64,000 nucleotides of DNA from Parelaphostrongylus tenuis (taxonomy: Eukaryota; Nematoda; Chromadorea; Rhabditida; Metastrongylidae). Location: positions 248,001 to 312,000 of the forward strand of contig JAHQIW010004625.1 in the NCBI GenBank assembly GCA_019055375.1. The letters are read 5' to 3'. Under the pieces are notes generated by a model, which searched no databases, was not told the DNA's origin, and worked only from the letters and a program-made list of their open reading frames with translations. The position numbers and the translations under genes were made by a program. Below are positions 41,369 through 51,559 of this stretch, one piece after another; positions within the stretch are counted from its first letter, which is position 1, and each line of letters opens with the position of its first letter.

Positions 41369-41779
41369 CACCAGAAATTCCGAGAATTCCATTATTATTT
41401 TCTAAATTCCACTATGCATATAAATCCAGTCGCAGAATGACAGAGGTGACTGAATGCATATTTAACCCTCAAATGTATTATGGTAACCGATGGAGCAAGT
41501 CAGAGTTTTGCTACTTTATACAGGTCAGTTGACTGCTGTTATTGAGGAGAAACAGCTCAACGAATCAGGGCCTTAGGACTGAAACAAGGACCGTACACAC
41601 GTGCTAACCACTGCACTTCATAAGAAAACTACTTCTAATAAATTCAAAACAGGCTCTCCTTGACTTTAGCATGACTAGTTGATTAAATTCTTTGTTGATT
41701 GAACTGTAGACCGAGTGTAAGATACAAATTTACTTGACTAACTTTTGACCGGCTTCGGCTTCTTTAGAGTCATTGATTC

Positions 41780-42250
41780 GAGTTGTTTGTCACAGTGAGT
41801 TCGTCGTAGTTATGGTCCCCGTCTTCGTTGTCGATCAAGTCAATTCTTCTTCGGGTAGCGCCGATCAAATAAAGACCTCACTCGACAATGCCATTATAAA
41901 TAGGATGGCTGTTGATGAAAGTGATTGCCCAATGTTAACATCTACTTTTATCGGGAAGGCTATACTACAGCGGTCGAGATAATTATTGGCTCGCATAGAG
42001 CGTGATAATAATTTCAACATCGACTTTCCTTCAGCTTCGGCATTGCTAATAATCATAATGGCATCGTCGAGTGAGATTCTTTGTTTGGTCGGTCACAGCC
42101 GAAGAAAATTTGACTTGATTGACAACGAAGGTTAAGAACACAATGAGGACGAATTAGTGTGGGCAGTCGGCTAGAATCAACGAATTTGAAGGAGACGAAA
42201 CGTGCCGAAATGCTAGCCAAATAAATTTGTTTTCAACAACTACTGAGCAC
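41780..42250. repeat. Foldback repeat with a GACGAAACG-type core
   Basis: GTCGATCAAGTCAATTCTTC at 41831 is inverted as GAAAATTTGACTTGATTGAC near 42103. The right arm (AGACGAAACGTGCCGAAATG then CTAGCC) is homologous to 460-585. The two open frames here (41773-41982 plus, 41865-42056 minus) lie inside the repeat. Confidence 0.55.
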
Positions 42251-42514
42251 TTATTAGAAGCCGAAAACGTTCTGATCGGTTTAAATCGCTCAAAGCAAAA
42301 CGATTAAAGAAAGTGGACTTAGATTTGTCAATTACACTTCATCTCTCGAGAAAAATTGCTCATTGTAAAGGTGAGCTTATGAAGGGTCAGAAGCATGTGG
42401 AAGAGACCGTTCTTCTAAACTTCTATGGAGTTCAAATGAAAAGTTTTTGGCGTTTTATAAAACTGGCTTGAAGACTAGGGGCTCACTACTATTTCTTTTA
42501 TTATGTTATTTTAT

Positions 42515-42745
42515 ACTACTCATCATCCCACTTTACTCTACGGATTCCAGCACTTCTTGCATTCGACTATTTTCCTCTCATTCATCCTCCACAAAGGTCT
42601 TCGAATAGTTGAAGTGCTGCTTCAACTGCTGCTTGACAATTACGTCTTTGTCATGTTAGTCGTAGAATGCTTCGAGATGACTCTGCTTGCAATCTTTGAA
42701 ATAGCCGGACTTGGGAGTTCTCTAAAAACTCGCTCATTCATTGCA
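42515..42745 (-). repeat. SINE body, reverse orientation
   Basis: The complement contains GAGGATGAATGAGAGGAAAAT, GAATGCAAGAAGTGCTGGAAT and GAGTTTTTAGAG, matching the type 2 SINE body. The 85-codon plus-strand frame through it is a shadow. Confidence 0.5.
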
Positions 42746-43689
42746 AAAGAGGGTTGGTAGAGGAAATCAAATCGCTACATTGACTATCACTATCATATTA
42801 CTTTTTGATGCACTTCATTACTAATCACTGTGCTACGCCATCTCCTACTGCCTTTTTGTGATTGGTAAAATGTCGGAATGTAGTAGAATTTTCTACTCAA
42901 TTTTGAAATCGTTCTCCTCAAGAGTGGCAGGAATACTTTAATACATCATCTAATTAATGAATGATAGATAAGCTTAATTTGCCCTTTAGCGCATAAAGGA
43001 GGCTTTAGAGGGTGGTAGTTTTATGCTCGGAACTACTCTAAAACTGTCTAATAACAATGAAGCAATCGCTTAATAAAATATAGTACTCAAACAATTTACT
43101 TTCGATATGAATAAAATTGCTGCAACCTTTTGAGAATGAATGTGTGACATCGATCTCTTCCCTCCCAATCCTTTTGTACTCATGAGTTTCGCTTTTGCTG
43201 AATTTGCAAAAAAAGGGTCATGAAAAATGACAATGTGACAAAATAAACGGCATGCATTCACATTAAAAGTGCCCAATGAGTGAAATTTAGTGGAATTATC
43301 AGCGTATGAAATGTTTTTAACACTTACCTGTAACCTATCTACGATAAGAAATATTCTTCACATGTTACTGAAGAAATATCTCGAAGAAAATTTTCCCGTA
43401 CATAAATGCCCATTACTGGGCCATATTCTGCTACATTTACAGAGAAAAAAAGTTCTTGTGCAGGAGCCGTGACCACAAACAGACTCGCATACATTTGTGA
43501 ACAGTGGATATCAGAGAGAACGAACAGGCCAGAGGTGCTGAGATCGACGAAATACATGGACTAGAATCCCGTAAATAAGAAGATGAATCAAGTCTGAGGT
43601 GATAACACATCAATGCGAAGCAACGAAAAAATCTGACGTAATTAATTGATGATGAGACGAACGGATGGTGGTGGACACAAAGTGCAATA

Positions 43690-43800
43690 AAGCCTGAAGA
43701 CGATGTGAAGGATGCAGCTTTACCGAGAAGGTGGGCATTCGCCGATAATGTCGCTTTCATCGGCATCAATCCAAAATCAAGCTCTTCACTTCCGAGGAAA
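43690..43800 (+). pseudogene. Possible reverse-transcriptase palm fragment
   Basis: One frame reads PEDDVKDAALPRRWAFADNV then AFIGIN, in which FADN-V stands where non-LTR reverse transcriptases have the catalytic FADD. The match is short and the long minus-strand frame (43437-43769) overlaps it. Low confidence. Confidence 0.25.
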
Positions 43801-43975
43801 TTCTACTTGTAAGCATTTTAGTCGATTTGCGATAGTTTCTCTCGGAAATAAAATGTGATTGAGATGGCAATGAAAAGACATTAGTAACACTTTTTCTCGG
43901 TGAGAATAACGTAACGCAGTGCTTAAAGGTATCTAGCAATGCATATCGGGTCAGTCTCTTCCTCGATCTCACACC
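43766..43975 (-). CDS. Putative terminal exon, basic unknown protein
   Basis: After tttatgatatcag a phase-0 frame of 69 codons reads GVRSRKRLTRYALLDTFKHC, VTLFSPRKSVTNVFSLPSQS and NYRKSTKMLTSRISSEVKSL and ends at TGA. Basic and Ser-rich. It may belong with the exon at 44307-44564 on the same strand; a phase-compatible but weak donor (CCAAT/GTGGAT) exists there. Confidence 0.4.
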   Translation of the reverse strand, partial: GVRSRKRLTRYALLDTFKHCVTLFSPRKSVTNVFSLPSQSHFISERNYRKSTKMLTSRISSEVKSLILD

Positions 43976-44306
43976 CTGATATCATAAAGCCGTTGTCATT
44001 TTGGTAGTTGCAAAGACAGATCAATTGATAGACCATCGATAGTCATTCTACAGCCAAATATGCATCCAGCGATCTCTGGTATAGTCGACGAAGCTAAATT
44101 CATGGCGTGCTCTCCATGGATCCGTCCATGTCTCTTCGTTAATACGAGCGCTTCGCCTGCTCCATTCTTAATGTGGGTGAGAAAGAAAAGTTCTGATGAG
44201 GGCTAATGATCATGAGGAAGTTCGCGTTACAACCGATGCAGAGAGCTTCCGTGTTAAAGCTACGCCTACAATTTCTCGTGGCAGATAGTAAGGATGGAAC
44301 GTGGGT

Positions 44307-44564
44307 TCAACTACCGCGTGAGGTTGAGAATTTTGCAATAACACTCAGCATCCTCTGATATTTGGTTATAAAATCATACAGCGCATGATAGAAGTAAAAC
44401 AAAAAAAAATCCACATTGGAGTATCGCCACGGATTTCTTAGTGGCTGAGGAAAGGCAATGGATTTTGATAACGACATGACAGAGAGTACAACATTACTTC
44501 TTATTGCTTCTATGGAAAAGTTGTCCGCATAGATAAAAACGCTTTGAACATCATGCAAACCAGG
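44307..44564 (-). CDS. Putative exon of an unknown protein
   Basis: The acceptor ggttttttagtttcag is one of the strongest in the window. The frame then reads PGLHDVQSVFIYADNFSIEA, NVVLSVMSLSKSIAFPQPL and NPWRYSNVDFFLFYFYHALY and is open to TGA 86 codons later; the exon probably ends at an internal donor. No domain is recognised. Confidence 0.4.
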   Translation of the reverse strand, partial: PGLHDVQSVFIYADNFSIEAIRSNVVLSVMSLSKSIAFPQPLRNPWRYSNVDFFLFYFYHALYDFITKYQRMLSVIAKFSTSRGS

Positions 44565-44569
44565 CTGAA

Positions 44570-45830
44570 ACTAAAAAAACCTTTAGTAAGACAATGTTGC
44601 GCGGGCTCTATCACGAGACAGCTGAAAGACTTCAAAGACGATAAGTTGTTTTTGAAAAATTTCAAAAGCTAGCTGACTTCTTCTCATTTATTCGATCAAA
44701 TTGGCAGTAAGTCAAGTGAGGCAATAATATTTCCAATTGAATGCATAAGAAAGAGGCTTAAAACTATATTCAGGAATGTACAGTAGTACTCTTAGCTTAT
44801 TTATATGACAATATAGCAGAAGCGAAAGGAAATCAACTAGGAGAAAGAACGAAACCAAGAATAGCTCAAAATGAATAGTTGAAAGCAATATCTGCTGATT
44901 ATCTTAATATAAAGAGTGTACTATGCGATCTGAATCCTCAACGATCACACGTTTCACTCTACCACTTACCAGAATGTGTGATTAGTATGAAAGATCTAAA
45001 TCAAACTTTTTACTCTGTCCACAAATCCCGTCCAAAACAACAATAAATCACTCAAAAATTTCCTTTTTTCAGTGTGGAAATGAAAATTTGAAAAATGATA
45101 AGACTTCGACAATGATCTTAACCTTTATTTACTAAACACTCTTCATTCACGTGAGATACGGTTTGAAATAAAATCGCAAGATTCTTGAGATACAAGTGAG
45201 TCATAGATCTGTAGGTGATTCGCGACCGTGATTTCTCTCCCTGGATCACATATGGTATTCGCTGCACCATTGAAGCGTCACTCTATGTTCCTCTGTCTTG
45301 TTTCAACCTTTTGCACATCATACTTTGATAAAATTCGAGGAACTCCTGACGATAAATTATGTTAGGAGCCAAGCATGACTCATGCAAAGACATGGTGGAG
45401 AGCAAGAACTTTCACAACTAACAATTGTTCGTGAAAAGATGTTTCGCAGCAGTTGATCATATCTGATATCGAATGCAAAGAGAAATACGATTGAGAGATG
45501 GGAAATCAAATCATCAGATCTCGACCATCTTTGCGGCAATCATTTTGTGAAACAAGGAACGTCTACACTTTAACCTTATAATCAACTCTTCGTCGATATT
45601 ACATCTATTTTTGAAGCATTCTAAGCCATTTCGATCCTCGTTCTAATTTTTTGCTTGGTACTTTGTGATATTGAAATGATGATCACGGGAATAACACATG
45701 AGATAGTGATACACGTTGCCAGAAAATAAGGTTTGAACCGCTCCTTAACGCTTTATTGTAAGACTACATGGAGAAGCCCTTGCTTAGCTAATACCAAAAC
45801 CGCATGAAAAACTGTCGCAGCCAGTATTTC
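44570..45830. other. No strongly supported gene
   Basis: A short frame after ccttttttcag at 45071 (CGNENLKNDKTSTMILTFIY then stop) could be a terminal exon but is only 20 codons long. Nothing else was seen. Confidence 0.3.
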
Positions 45831-45859
45831 ACTTTTTTGGAGAAGGCGAAATCCTCAAG

Positions 45860-45990
45860 CGGCAGTCGAAGCAAGCGTGAGGTGCTCGAGGATGTTCACA
45901 AAGAATAAATGAGAGGAAACGAATTGAATGCAATTGTTGGGATCCGTTCAGGACATGTGATGATGGGTCATGTGAAACAAATAAATAAAG
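45860..45990 (+). repeat. SINE body fragment
   Basis: GAAATCCTCAAGCGGCAGTCG, AATGAGAGGAAACGAATTG and GTTGGGATCCG with an AAATAAATAAAG tail match the type 2 SINE 3' body. Confidence 0.55.
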
Positions 45991-46214
45991 AAATAGCACT
46001 AACAATTATGCAGCAGTTAGGTAGAATGGTCTATTGGGAGAGGGTAGTTCAATGAACGAATGAGTAGGAGGTTAAGTAGAGAGACACAGGATTTGAGTCG
46101 TCTGATACGTCTATATCAACAGTTTCACAATTTTTGCATGGATTTGACTTTCTTAATATATCTTACAAAGGCATGAGAGACTTAGTATTGCGATTTGCGA
46201 CTTTTTCGTAGTTG

Positions 46215-46324
46215 GTTTGAACAAGATATCACCCTTCGTTCTCATTATAAATATTGCTAAAGTTTTCGACAATGTACTTGTTAATGAAGTACTCAGAGGA
46301 AATGGATTATCTGGATGATATGGA
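46215..46324 (+). pseudogene. Possible non-LTR reverse-transcriptase fragment
   Basis: One frame reads ISPFVLIINIAKVFDNVLVN then EVLRGNGLSG and a stop, resembling the (D/N)xAKAFDNVxHxxLxxxLxxxG stretch of the palm domain. A different frame (46254-46505) then stays open for 83 codons, reading RLGHSDWKGMKKALQPGY, so a frameshifted relic is likely. It could also be a separate exon. Confidence 0.35.
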
Positions 46325-46689
46325 TGATCTTTATGGAATTGAGTGCATCAACATTTATTTTACACGTCTCGTATTTCTAAACCGTCTCGGACACAGTGAC
46401 TGGAAAGGAATGAAAAAAGCTTTACAGCCTGGCTATACAAATTTTTCTGGATTGCAGCAAGACCAGCGAATAATCGAGCGAGCGATCAAGGCCGATCGGC
46501 AGTGATGTCGCACCCAAAATCTTCCGGGAAAATACTGTTCTCCTTAAAAAACCACTATACCATTTTACGTTTTGTTAGCCAATAACTGCTGGAAAAAACG
46601 TTTACATTAACCAGAATTACGCAACTGCACAAATTTTTCACAAAACTCAACGACACCGTAATATTAGCAACAGCCATTATTGTATTAAA

Positions 46690-47000
46690 AGCATAAAGAA
46701 TAGAGCTCTTGGCGTTGATCAATCTCTGTGGAATGCGCCATGCATTCGCCGCCAATTTTTAACTTCGTTTGAGGTGATTGAATGCATATCTGGCCTTCAC
46801 AATGACTCATGGTGACCTCCCGCTGCACCGAGTCAGTGTTGCTTAACCTCCCAGACAAGTCTGACACCAGTCTGGTACCAATTTAGCGACCCCCGAGGGA
46901 TGGATGGCTTGGTGAGTCATGAGCGCGAGCTCAAACCTTCGACCTCGCGTGCGACGCAGGCACCTCAAATCACTGCGCCACGTGCACCCCACATTATTAT
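46690..47000 (-). repeat. tRNA-derived SINE, type 1, reverse orientation
   Basis: The complement starts with GTGGCGCAGTGATTTGAGGTG (A box), has GGTTTGAGCTCGCGCTCATGA (B box), then CACCAAGCCATCCATCC, a CTGGGAGGTTAAGCAACAC block and an ATTCAATCACCTCAAACGA block and ends near GATTGATCAACGCCAAGAGC. It is the best-preserved type 1 copy. Open frames here are shadows. Confidence 0.75.
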
Positions 47001-47126
47001 TAAATTTTCTCCAAAATGAAGAGACTCTGATGAGTTGGTATAAGAGTAATTGCTGCTTATGCATTGTTCAAAAGCGTCCCCCTTGCGAAACTCTTCGAAC
47101 CACCATTGTCAGTTCGTTAACAATTT

Positions 47127-47348
47127 CTAGCCCACATGGTTGTTAATGGCGCGACTTGTCTCTGTTGCTTTGTGACCCATTTGGAACAGACGGTCTGAAG
47201 CTGTAATTGCTCTTGCACCAACCAACGCCGTTTCCACACTTTCAGATAAATATAAAGTAAGCAGCAAGATATACGTCACTTGAAACAAAACATAAAGCGA
47301 GATATAGTCACAATTTATAAACAACATGACCAAATCTTTTGTGGACAT
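47127..47348 (-). CDS. Putative 73-residue membrane or secreted protein
   Basis: ATG at 47348 starts MSTKDLVMLFINCDYISLYV, a hydrophobic stretch LFQVTYILLLTLYLSESVET follows, and the end reads RAITASDRLFQMGHKATETS then TAG. A single membrane helix or signal anchor near residues 17-35 is likely. No splice evidence; family unknown. Confidence 0.35.
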   Translation of the reverse strand: MSTKDLVMLFINCDYISLYVLFQVTYILLLTLYLSESVETALVGARAITASDRLFQMGHKATETSRAINNHVG

Positions 47349-47537
47349 ATTCCACTACCAAATGGGCATTTCAACAACATGTGAATCGTAGTTACCTTTT
47401 CTTCAGCCTAATACATGATTCGTTATGCTAAGTAGTCACTAATAGAGATTTGTTTCAGCGGGAATTCTATCTGATTTTGCCGATATTGTTATCAGGTTGC
47501 ACTCACGAGTGATAGTGCACTCATTCAAACGGTAACG

Positions 47538-47762
47538 ATGAACCTAAACGTAAAGGCGACCGACTATAAAAAACCGACTCAAATTTTCTACTTCAAACAA
47601 GAAGAAGAGGTATTTTTCGATTACAAGCAAACAAATGAATATTCGATTTCATTTGCTGTACAAATATTTTTCATAGAAGTGCCAGCAATCATTCGAAAGC
47701 TTGAATCTCTGGCCAGAGCGTACGTAGCCGGTCTTATAAAACATCCCTTCAAATCGCTGTAA
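47538..47762 (+). CDS. Putative 74-residue protein
   Basis: ATG starts MNLNVKATDYKKPTQIFYFK; the chain continues QEEEVFFDYKQTNEYSISFA and ends RKLESLARAYVAGLIKHPF with TAA. It has mixed hydrophilic and aromatic composition. There is no domain and no neighbour context. It could be an exon, because a possible acceptor (tttgtttcag) lies at 47459. Confidence 0.3.
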   Translation: MNLNVKATDYKKPTQIFYFKQEEEVFFDYKQTNEYSISFAVQIFFIEVPAIIRKLESLARAYVAGLIKHPFKSL

Positions 47763-47984
47763 AATCCAAAACAAAATCATGTTTAACATAAACACACGCC
47801 TTTTTTTCTTATCTCGCTTATATTTTGCTAGACAATCCTTCCTTAGAGTGCCAGTACGTTTTCGATATCACAAGTCTGAAAAACAATAATGTGCTTGCTT
47901 CTCGCAAAAGCTCTTTTGATAGTGCTGTAGGCGGAAGTGATCATTTGTGTTTTACACTTCACCAAACACTTCACAGCACTCTCT

Positions 47985-48260
47985 TTAGATATTAGATTTA
48001 ATTTTCACATATTCGGCGGCTTCTTTACTGGCTAACCTTCGGGCGGGGTCGAGCGATCGAATGATCGATAACGTGCGGGTTAGATATGTGGACTGCATCT
48101 TATTATTCAACTGAGAATTTCTTCTCCGCCTTGAGACGAATTTCATATAAAATAAACGACTTAGATACTGCGAGATTTTCACTACACATTCATATGCTTT
48201 TCGCGCTTCTAGCGAATATACGCGGAAAAAAAATGAAGACCCGCGACCGATGCAAAACAT
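47985..48260 (-). CDS. Putative 91-residue ORF or terminal exon with a kinase-tail-like end
   Basis: The ATG-started frame reads MFCIGRGSSFFFRVYSLEAR and FVSRRRRNSQLNNKMQSTYL, then TRTLSIIRSLDPARRLASKE and AAEYVKIKSNI with TAA. The IRSLDPARRLASKEAAEYV part resembles the last helix of protein kinase domains (LxxDPxxRxxxxEAL). A splice acceptor (gaaattctcag) lies just before LNNKMQ, so the kinase-like end may be a terminal exon. The resemblance is short and unproven. Confidence 0.4.
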   Translation of the reverse strand: MFCIGRGSSFFFRVYSLEARKAYECVVKISQYLSRLFYMKFVSRRRRNSQLNNKMQSTYLTRTLSIIRSLDPARRLASKEAAEYVKIKSNI

Positions 48261-48918
48261 AAATTTATCCTAGATTTTGAAGCGCTATAAAACGGCCTTC
48301 GAAAATGGCCACATATGGCTCTCGTCAGAGATTCAAGCTTTTGAATGATTACTAACTCTCTTCACAAAAATTTCTGTACAGCGAATGAGATCGTATATTC
48401 ATTTGTTGCCTCATAATAAAAAGTCCCGAAAAACACTTCAAAGCAGTCAAAAAAGTGTCTTTATCAGTCACGTTGTATTAGCTTGATAATCATGGAAAAT
48501 GCTCTGGTACTTAGTTACTCCACAAACGTCAGCAAAAGAAGGCTAAAAGATATACACGTAATTATATGTATTTAAAGAGCGGGCAAGCCTACTTACCAGC
48601 GATCTAACTTAGTTTATACTACTCTGCATTCTGAGCTCAGCAGCGTCTCATCCCTCAACATCAGCTAAGTAGATCTGTAGTCTATAACATTGAAGGTGCT
48701 AATGTAATGCAGTGGTAGGTAATCAAATGTTATTCTCCGTGATAGTGTTACATTCACATTGATGAGGACGAATGCGTGACTCGCCTACCAAGGAGATTAA
48801 CCGCCACCGAACACCTATTCCATCAGTTTTACACTTACTTGGACACTTTGATAATCGATTTCATATTTTGTACTAACCCCATTGCTGGCTCCATTTGTCT
48901 CTTAAATTGCAGCATGTA

Positions 48919-49149
48919 TCATGTATGAGGTCCGCCTGTTGATACAAATGCATTTTGAAAATCACTCCTCAGTGATATTTTGAATGGCGATCGAGTGCAA
49001 TATTTCGTGAAATTTTTGTGGGATCTCAGGATAGCAAAGCAAGGGTAATCCGACGCCTCCACTACAGGCGGCCAGTTGTTATAGATCGAAAACATTATTT
49101 GCTGGTATGAGAGTAGGATTCTCGTACAACGTCGCAAATTAGTCAACAT
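48919..49149 (-). CDS. Putative 76-residue protein
   Basis: The ATG-started frame reads MLTNLRRCTRILLSYQQIMF, NNWPPVVEASDYPCFAILRS and NFTKYCTRSPFKISLRSDFQ and ends with TGA. The composition is even and protein-like. No splice or domain evidence. Confidence 0.3.
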   Translation of the reverse strand: MLTNLRRCTRILLSYQQIMFSIYNNWPPVVEASDYPCFAILRSHKNFTKYCTRSPFKISLRSDFQNAFVSTGGPHT

Positions 49150-49744
49150 ACTGACATCAGGGCGACGTCAAAAATCGAGTTGAAAATAATACACCGTGTG
49201 CGCAAATATCACTTAGTTACAGAAATCTGATATACGAGCGACACTTAAAATCTGATGTTTTCTTGTCATGGACTCGACCAGCCTCCGAAACAGCGATCGT
49301 TACGACACCACTGATGCTTTCGCTTTGCTTTCCACTCAGCTGTGTCAAATTGTGCTACCTAGATCAATCGCGCAGACGAGACAGCCACCGAAGGATAAAT
49401 CACGGTAGAGAGAAAATATAAGCCACATCTAGAGGTGGCAGAAAGGACCCAATCAAATAATCGGGTTCCTATGAATTCCTATGAAGAAAGCGTAGTCTGA
49501 GAACAAGACAGTATCACGCAAATATTCTAAGTAGGGCGAGAGTATCGAACTATTCCTTTCATCCTTTCTGATCTAATCAACGCATTCAGTGTCACAAATC
49601 ATAAATTTGCAAAGTTGTGAATTCCTATGTGAAATGCACCATTTGATGATTTGAGCTCTTTCTTTCAAATTATAAGCGAACAATTATATCAAAATTTCAC
49701 AAAACGCTCAAGTTTAACATTTTCTGATGACAAAATCCTATAAA

Positions 49745-50010
49745 CGCATGCGGCGTGGCGCAGTAGTGATAGATGCTCTGCTTACAAGGCTGTGGTTTGT
49801 TCTCGCGCTCATGGCTCGCCAAGTCATCCATCGCTGTGGGATCGGTAAATTAGTCTAGAATTATCTGGGAGGACAAGCAGCATTGACTCGATCAAGGGCC
49901 GGAAAGCATTCAATTACCTCAAACATAGCAATAAATAAGAGATGAATGAATGGCGCATCCCTAGGGATTGATCATCGCGAGAGCTTTATCCTTCGTTATC
50001 CTTTTTTCAG
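49745..50010 (+). repeat. tRNA-derived SINE, type 1
   Basis: The head GGCGTGGCGCAGTAGTGATAG, CATGGCTCGCCAAGTCATCCA, TATCTGGGAGGACAAGCAGC, GCATTCAATTACCTCAAAC and tail GATTGATCATCGCGAGAGC with TTATCC repeats follow the order of the 16790 copy. Confidence 0.7.
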
Positions 50011-50149
50011 CAAAATTTTATTCGGATCAAATTCAGTGTTTAACAACTCACGAACGGTAGAGATCAAAGTAGCAATGGGTTTGACTAAGATAAACTTACT
50101 CAGATCCACAATCTCCTGCCGTGAGGACGTGGCAGAGCTCTGGTAAAGC

Positions 50150-51110
50150 TAGGGAATTGAACTCTAACTACATTCCACTGAAAATAGTATAATCAGCCAT
50201 TCACTCATAAAGAAAAATGTCACAATCGTAGTTTCAAAACGGCAAGAGAGAAATGAAGCAAACAATGGAAGAAAAAGTTCTAAAAAAGCCTCGAAATTAG
50301 AACCATAATAGGAATATGGGCAGAAAGCTTTCAAACACTCTAGAAATAAATGCTGTAGGTGGAGTGTGTATCTGCAAAGTGCTCAAAGATTCATGAAAGT
50401 GAAAGTGATAACATTAATGTCTGAGATACAACAGCAGGAACTTTAGGGTGCGCGAATCGCGGACCTCAGTGGGCTACTAATCCGCGGCAATCATTCCCGA
50501 AGATTCATGTTACCTACTCTACTACAACAGCTAAGTCCTTGCTTCGTTATCCTATCAGCCATCTCTTGACCCCGTCGATCTATCAGTAATCATTCGCTTA
50601 AAATATATCCACTGCGAACACAAATCGAATGCGAACCATGGATGATTGCTGTTAACGCAGGTGAAGTTGAAATATAAATGAGAGAAAGGATAAGGGAAGA
50701 CTCTGGTGATTTACTGATAACACATCAGTTCAGCAGGATGATCGCTTGCTCGGAAGCCATTTGATGCTTTGAGTTTTGCTCTTGTATCAGCATTTCTGTG
50801 TTGAAATTTGATATCGTAGTCTGCCGTGACACCAATCATTCTCCGGGAGTGATATCAGCAAACCGTATGTTGGATTCTTGGTGACGAAAGAACCCCAATA
50901 CGGCGGCAGCAGGGCAAGGATCATTCTATGAGAAAAATCGGTCTTGTAGCAGATTACGATGTGAATAAGCTCAAAAATACTGGGATTCTAACAAAAACTC
51001 AGGAGATTAGTTAGATTCCGAACTTTTGATTGCCTTCTGAGAAACTTGTGTGTTTTTCAAAAAATCGCCGAGGCTGCGTTACCTTCTTTCCATCCATATT
51101 TCAACTTTAT
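50150..51110. other. No supported gene
   Basis: SINE-like bits around 50450-50580 (GCGCGAATCGCGGACC; TCTCTTGACCCC) are too diverged to place. Nothing coding was seen. Confidence 0.3.
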
Positions 51111-51115
51111 CTACG

Positions 51116-51538
51116 TCATTTGCAGTCACCGACAGTTGAAATCGAATTGCGCTTTCTAGGTGATACACTTTGACGAGTGATTGCGGATACACAAATAGGG
51201 TTTAAAGATGGCTTAGAGGATGACAAAGCTAGACCTGCGATGGTATAGCTGAGTTTATAACATGAATCCTCAAAAACGGCTGTCGCCTCGCACCTCAGTG
51301 GTTGCATTCCAGATATGGCAGTTATTAGTTCCACTTTCACTAGATCTTCAACCATTTCGCATGCATACATTCCAGCACCTGCACTTATGTTTAAAGTGCT
51401 CCACAGTTTGCGTCTTTGTTCTTGTTTCGCGCTCTTTCTCCCGGACTTTCTGAAACTTCTCCCGCAACTGTTATCTTTGTTCTTGTTAAGCGGACCTTTT
51501 CTAGACGGTTTGTTACCCTTGCATTGTTGTTTTTCCAT
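51116..51538 (-). CDS. Coding region with two competing frames (140-codon ORF or coiled-coil exon)
   Basis: The ATG-started frame (MEKQQCKGNKPSRKGPLNKN..., later YACEMVEDLVKVELITAISG) is the longest in the window, 140 codons and very basic at its start. However, at 51379-51467 a shifted frame reads LREKFQKVREKERETRTKTQ then TVEHFKHKC, a convincing charged helix or coiled coil, framed by agataacag and TGCAG/GTGCTG. The long ORF's Arg/Lys/Ser stretch may therefore be only a shadow of that exon. Which is translated cannot be decided here. Function unknown. Confidence 0.35.
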   Translation of the reverse strand: MEKQQCKGNKPSRKGPLNKNKDNSCGRSFRKSGRKSAKQEQRRKLWSTLNISAGAGMYACEMVEDLVKVELITAISGMQPLRCEATAVFEDSCYKLSYTIAGLALSSSKPSLNPICVSAITRQSVSPRKRNSISTVGDCK

Positions 51539-51559
51539 TTCTCTGTTGTAATTTCAAGA

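Noticed and set aside
43437..43769. 110-codon minus-strand frame
   Set aside because: Ser/Cys/His-rich shadow without start context or splice sites; the plus strand holds a possible reverse-transcriptase fragment.
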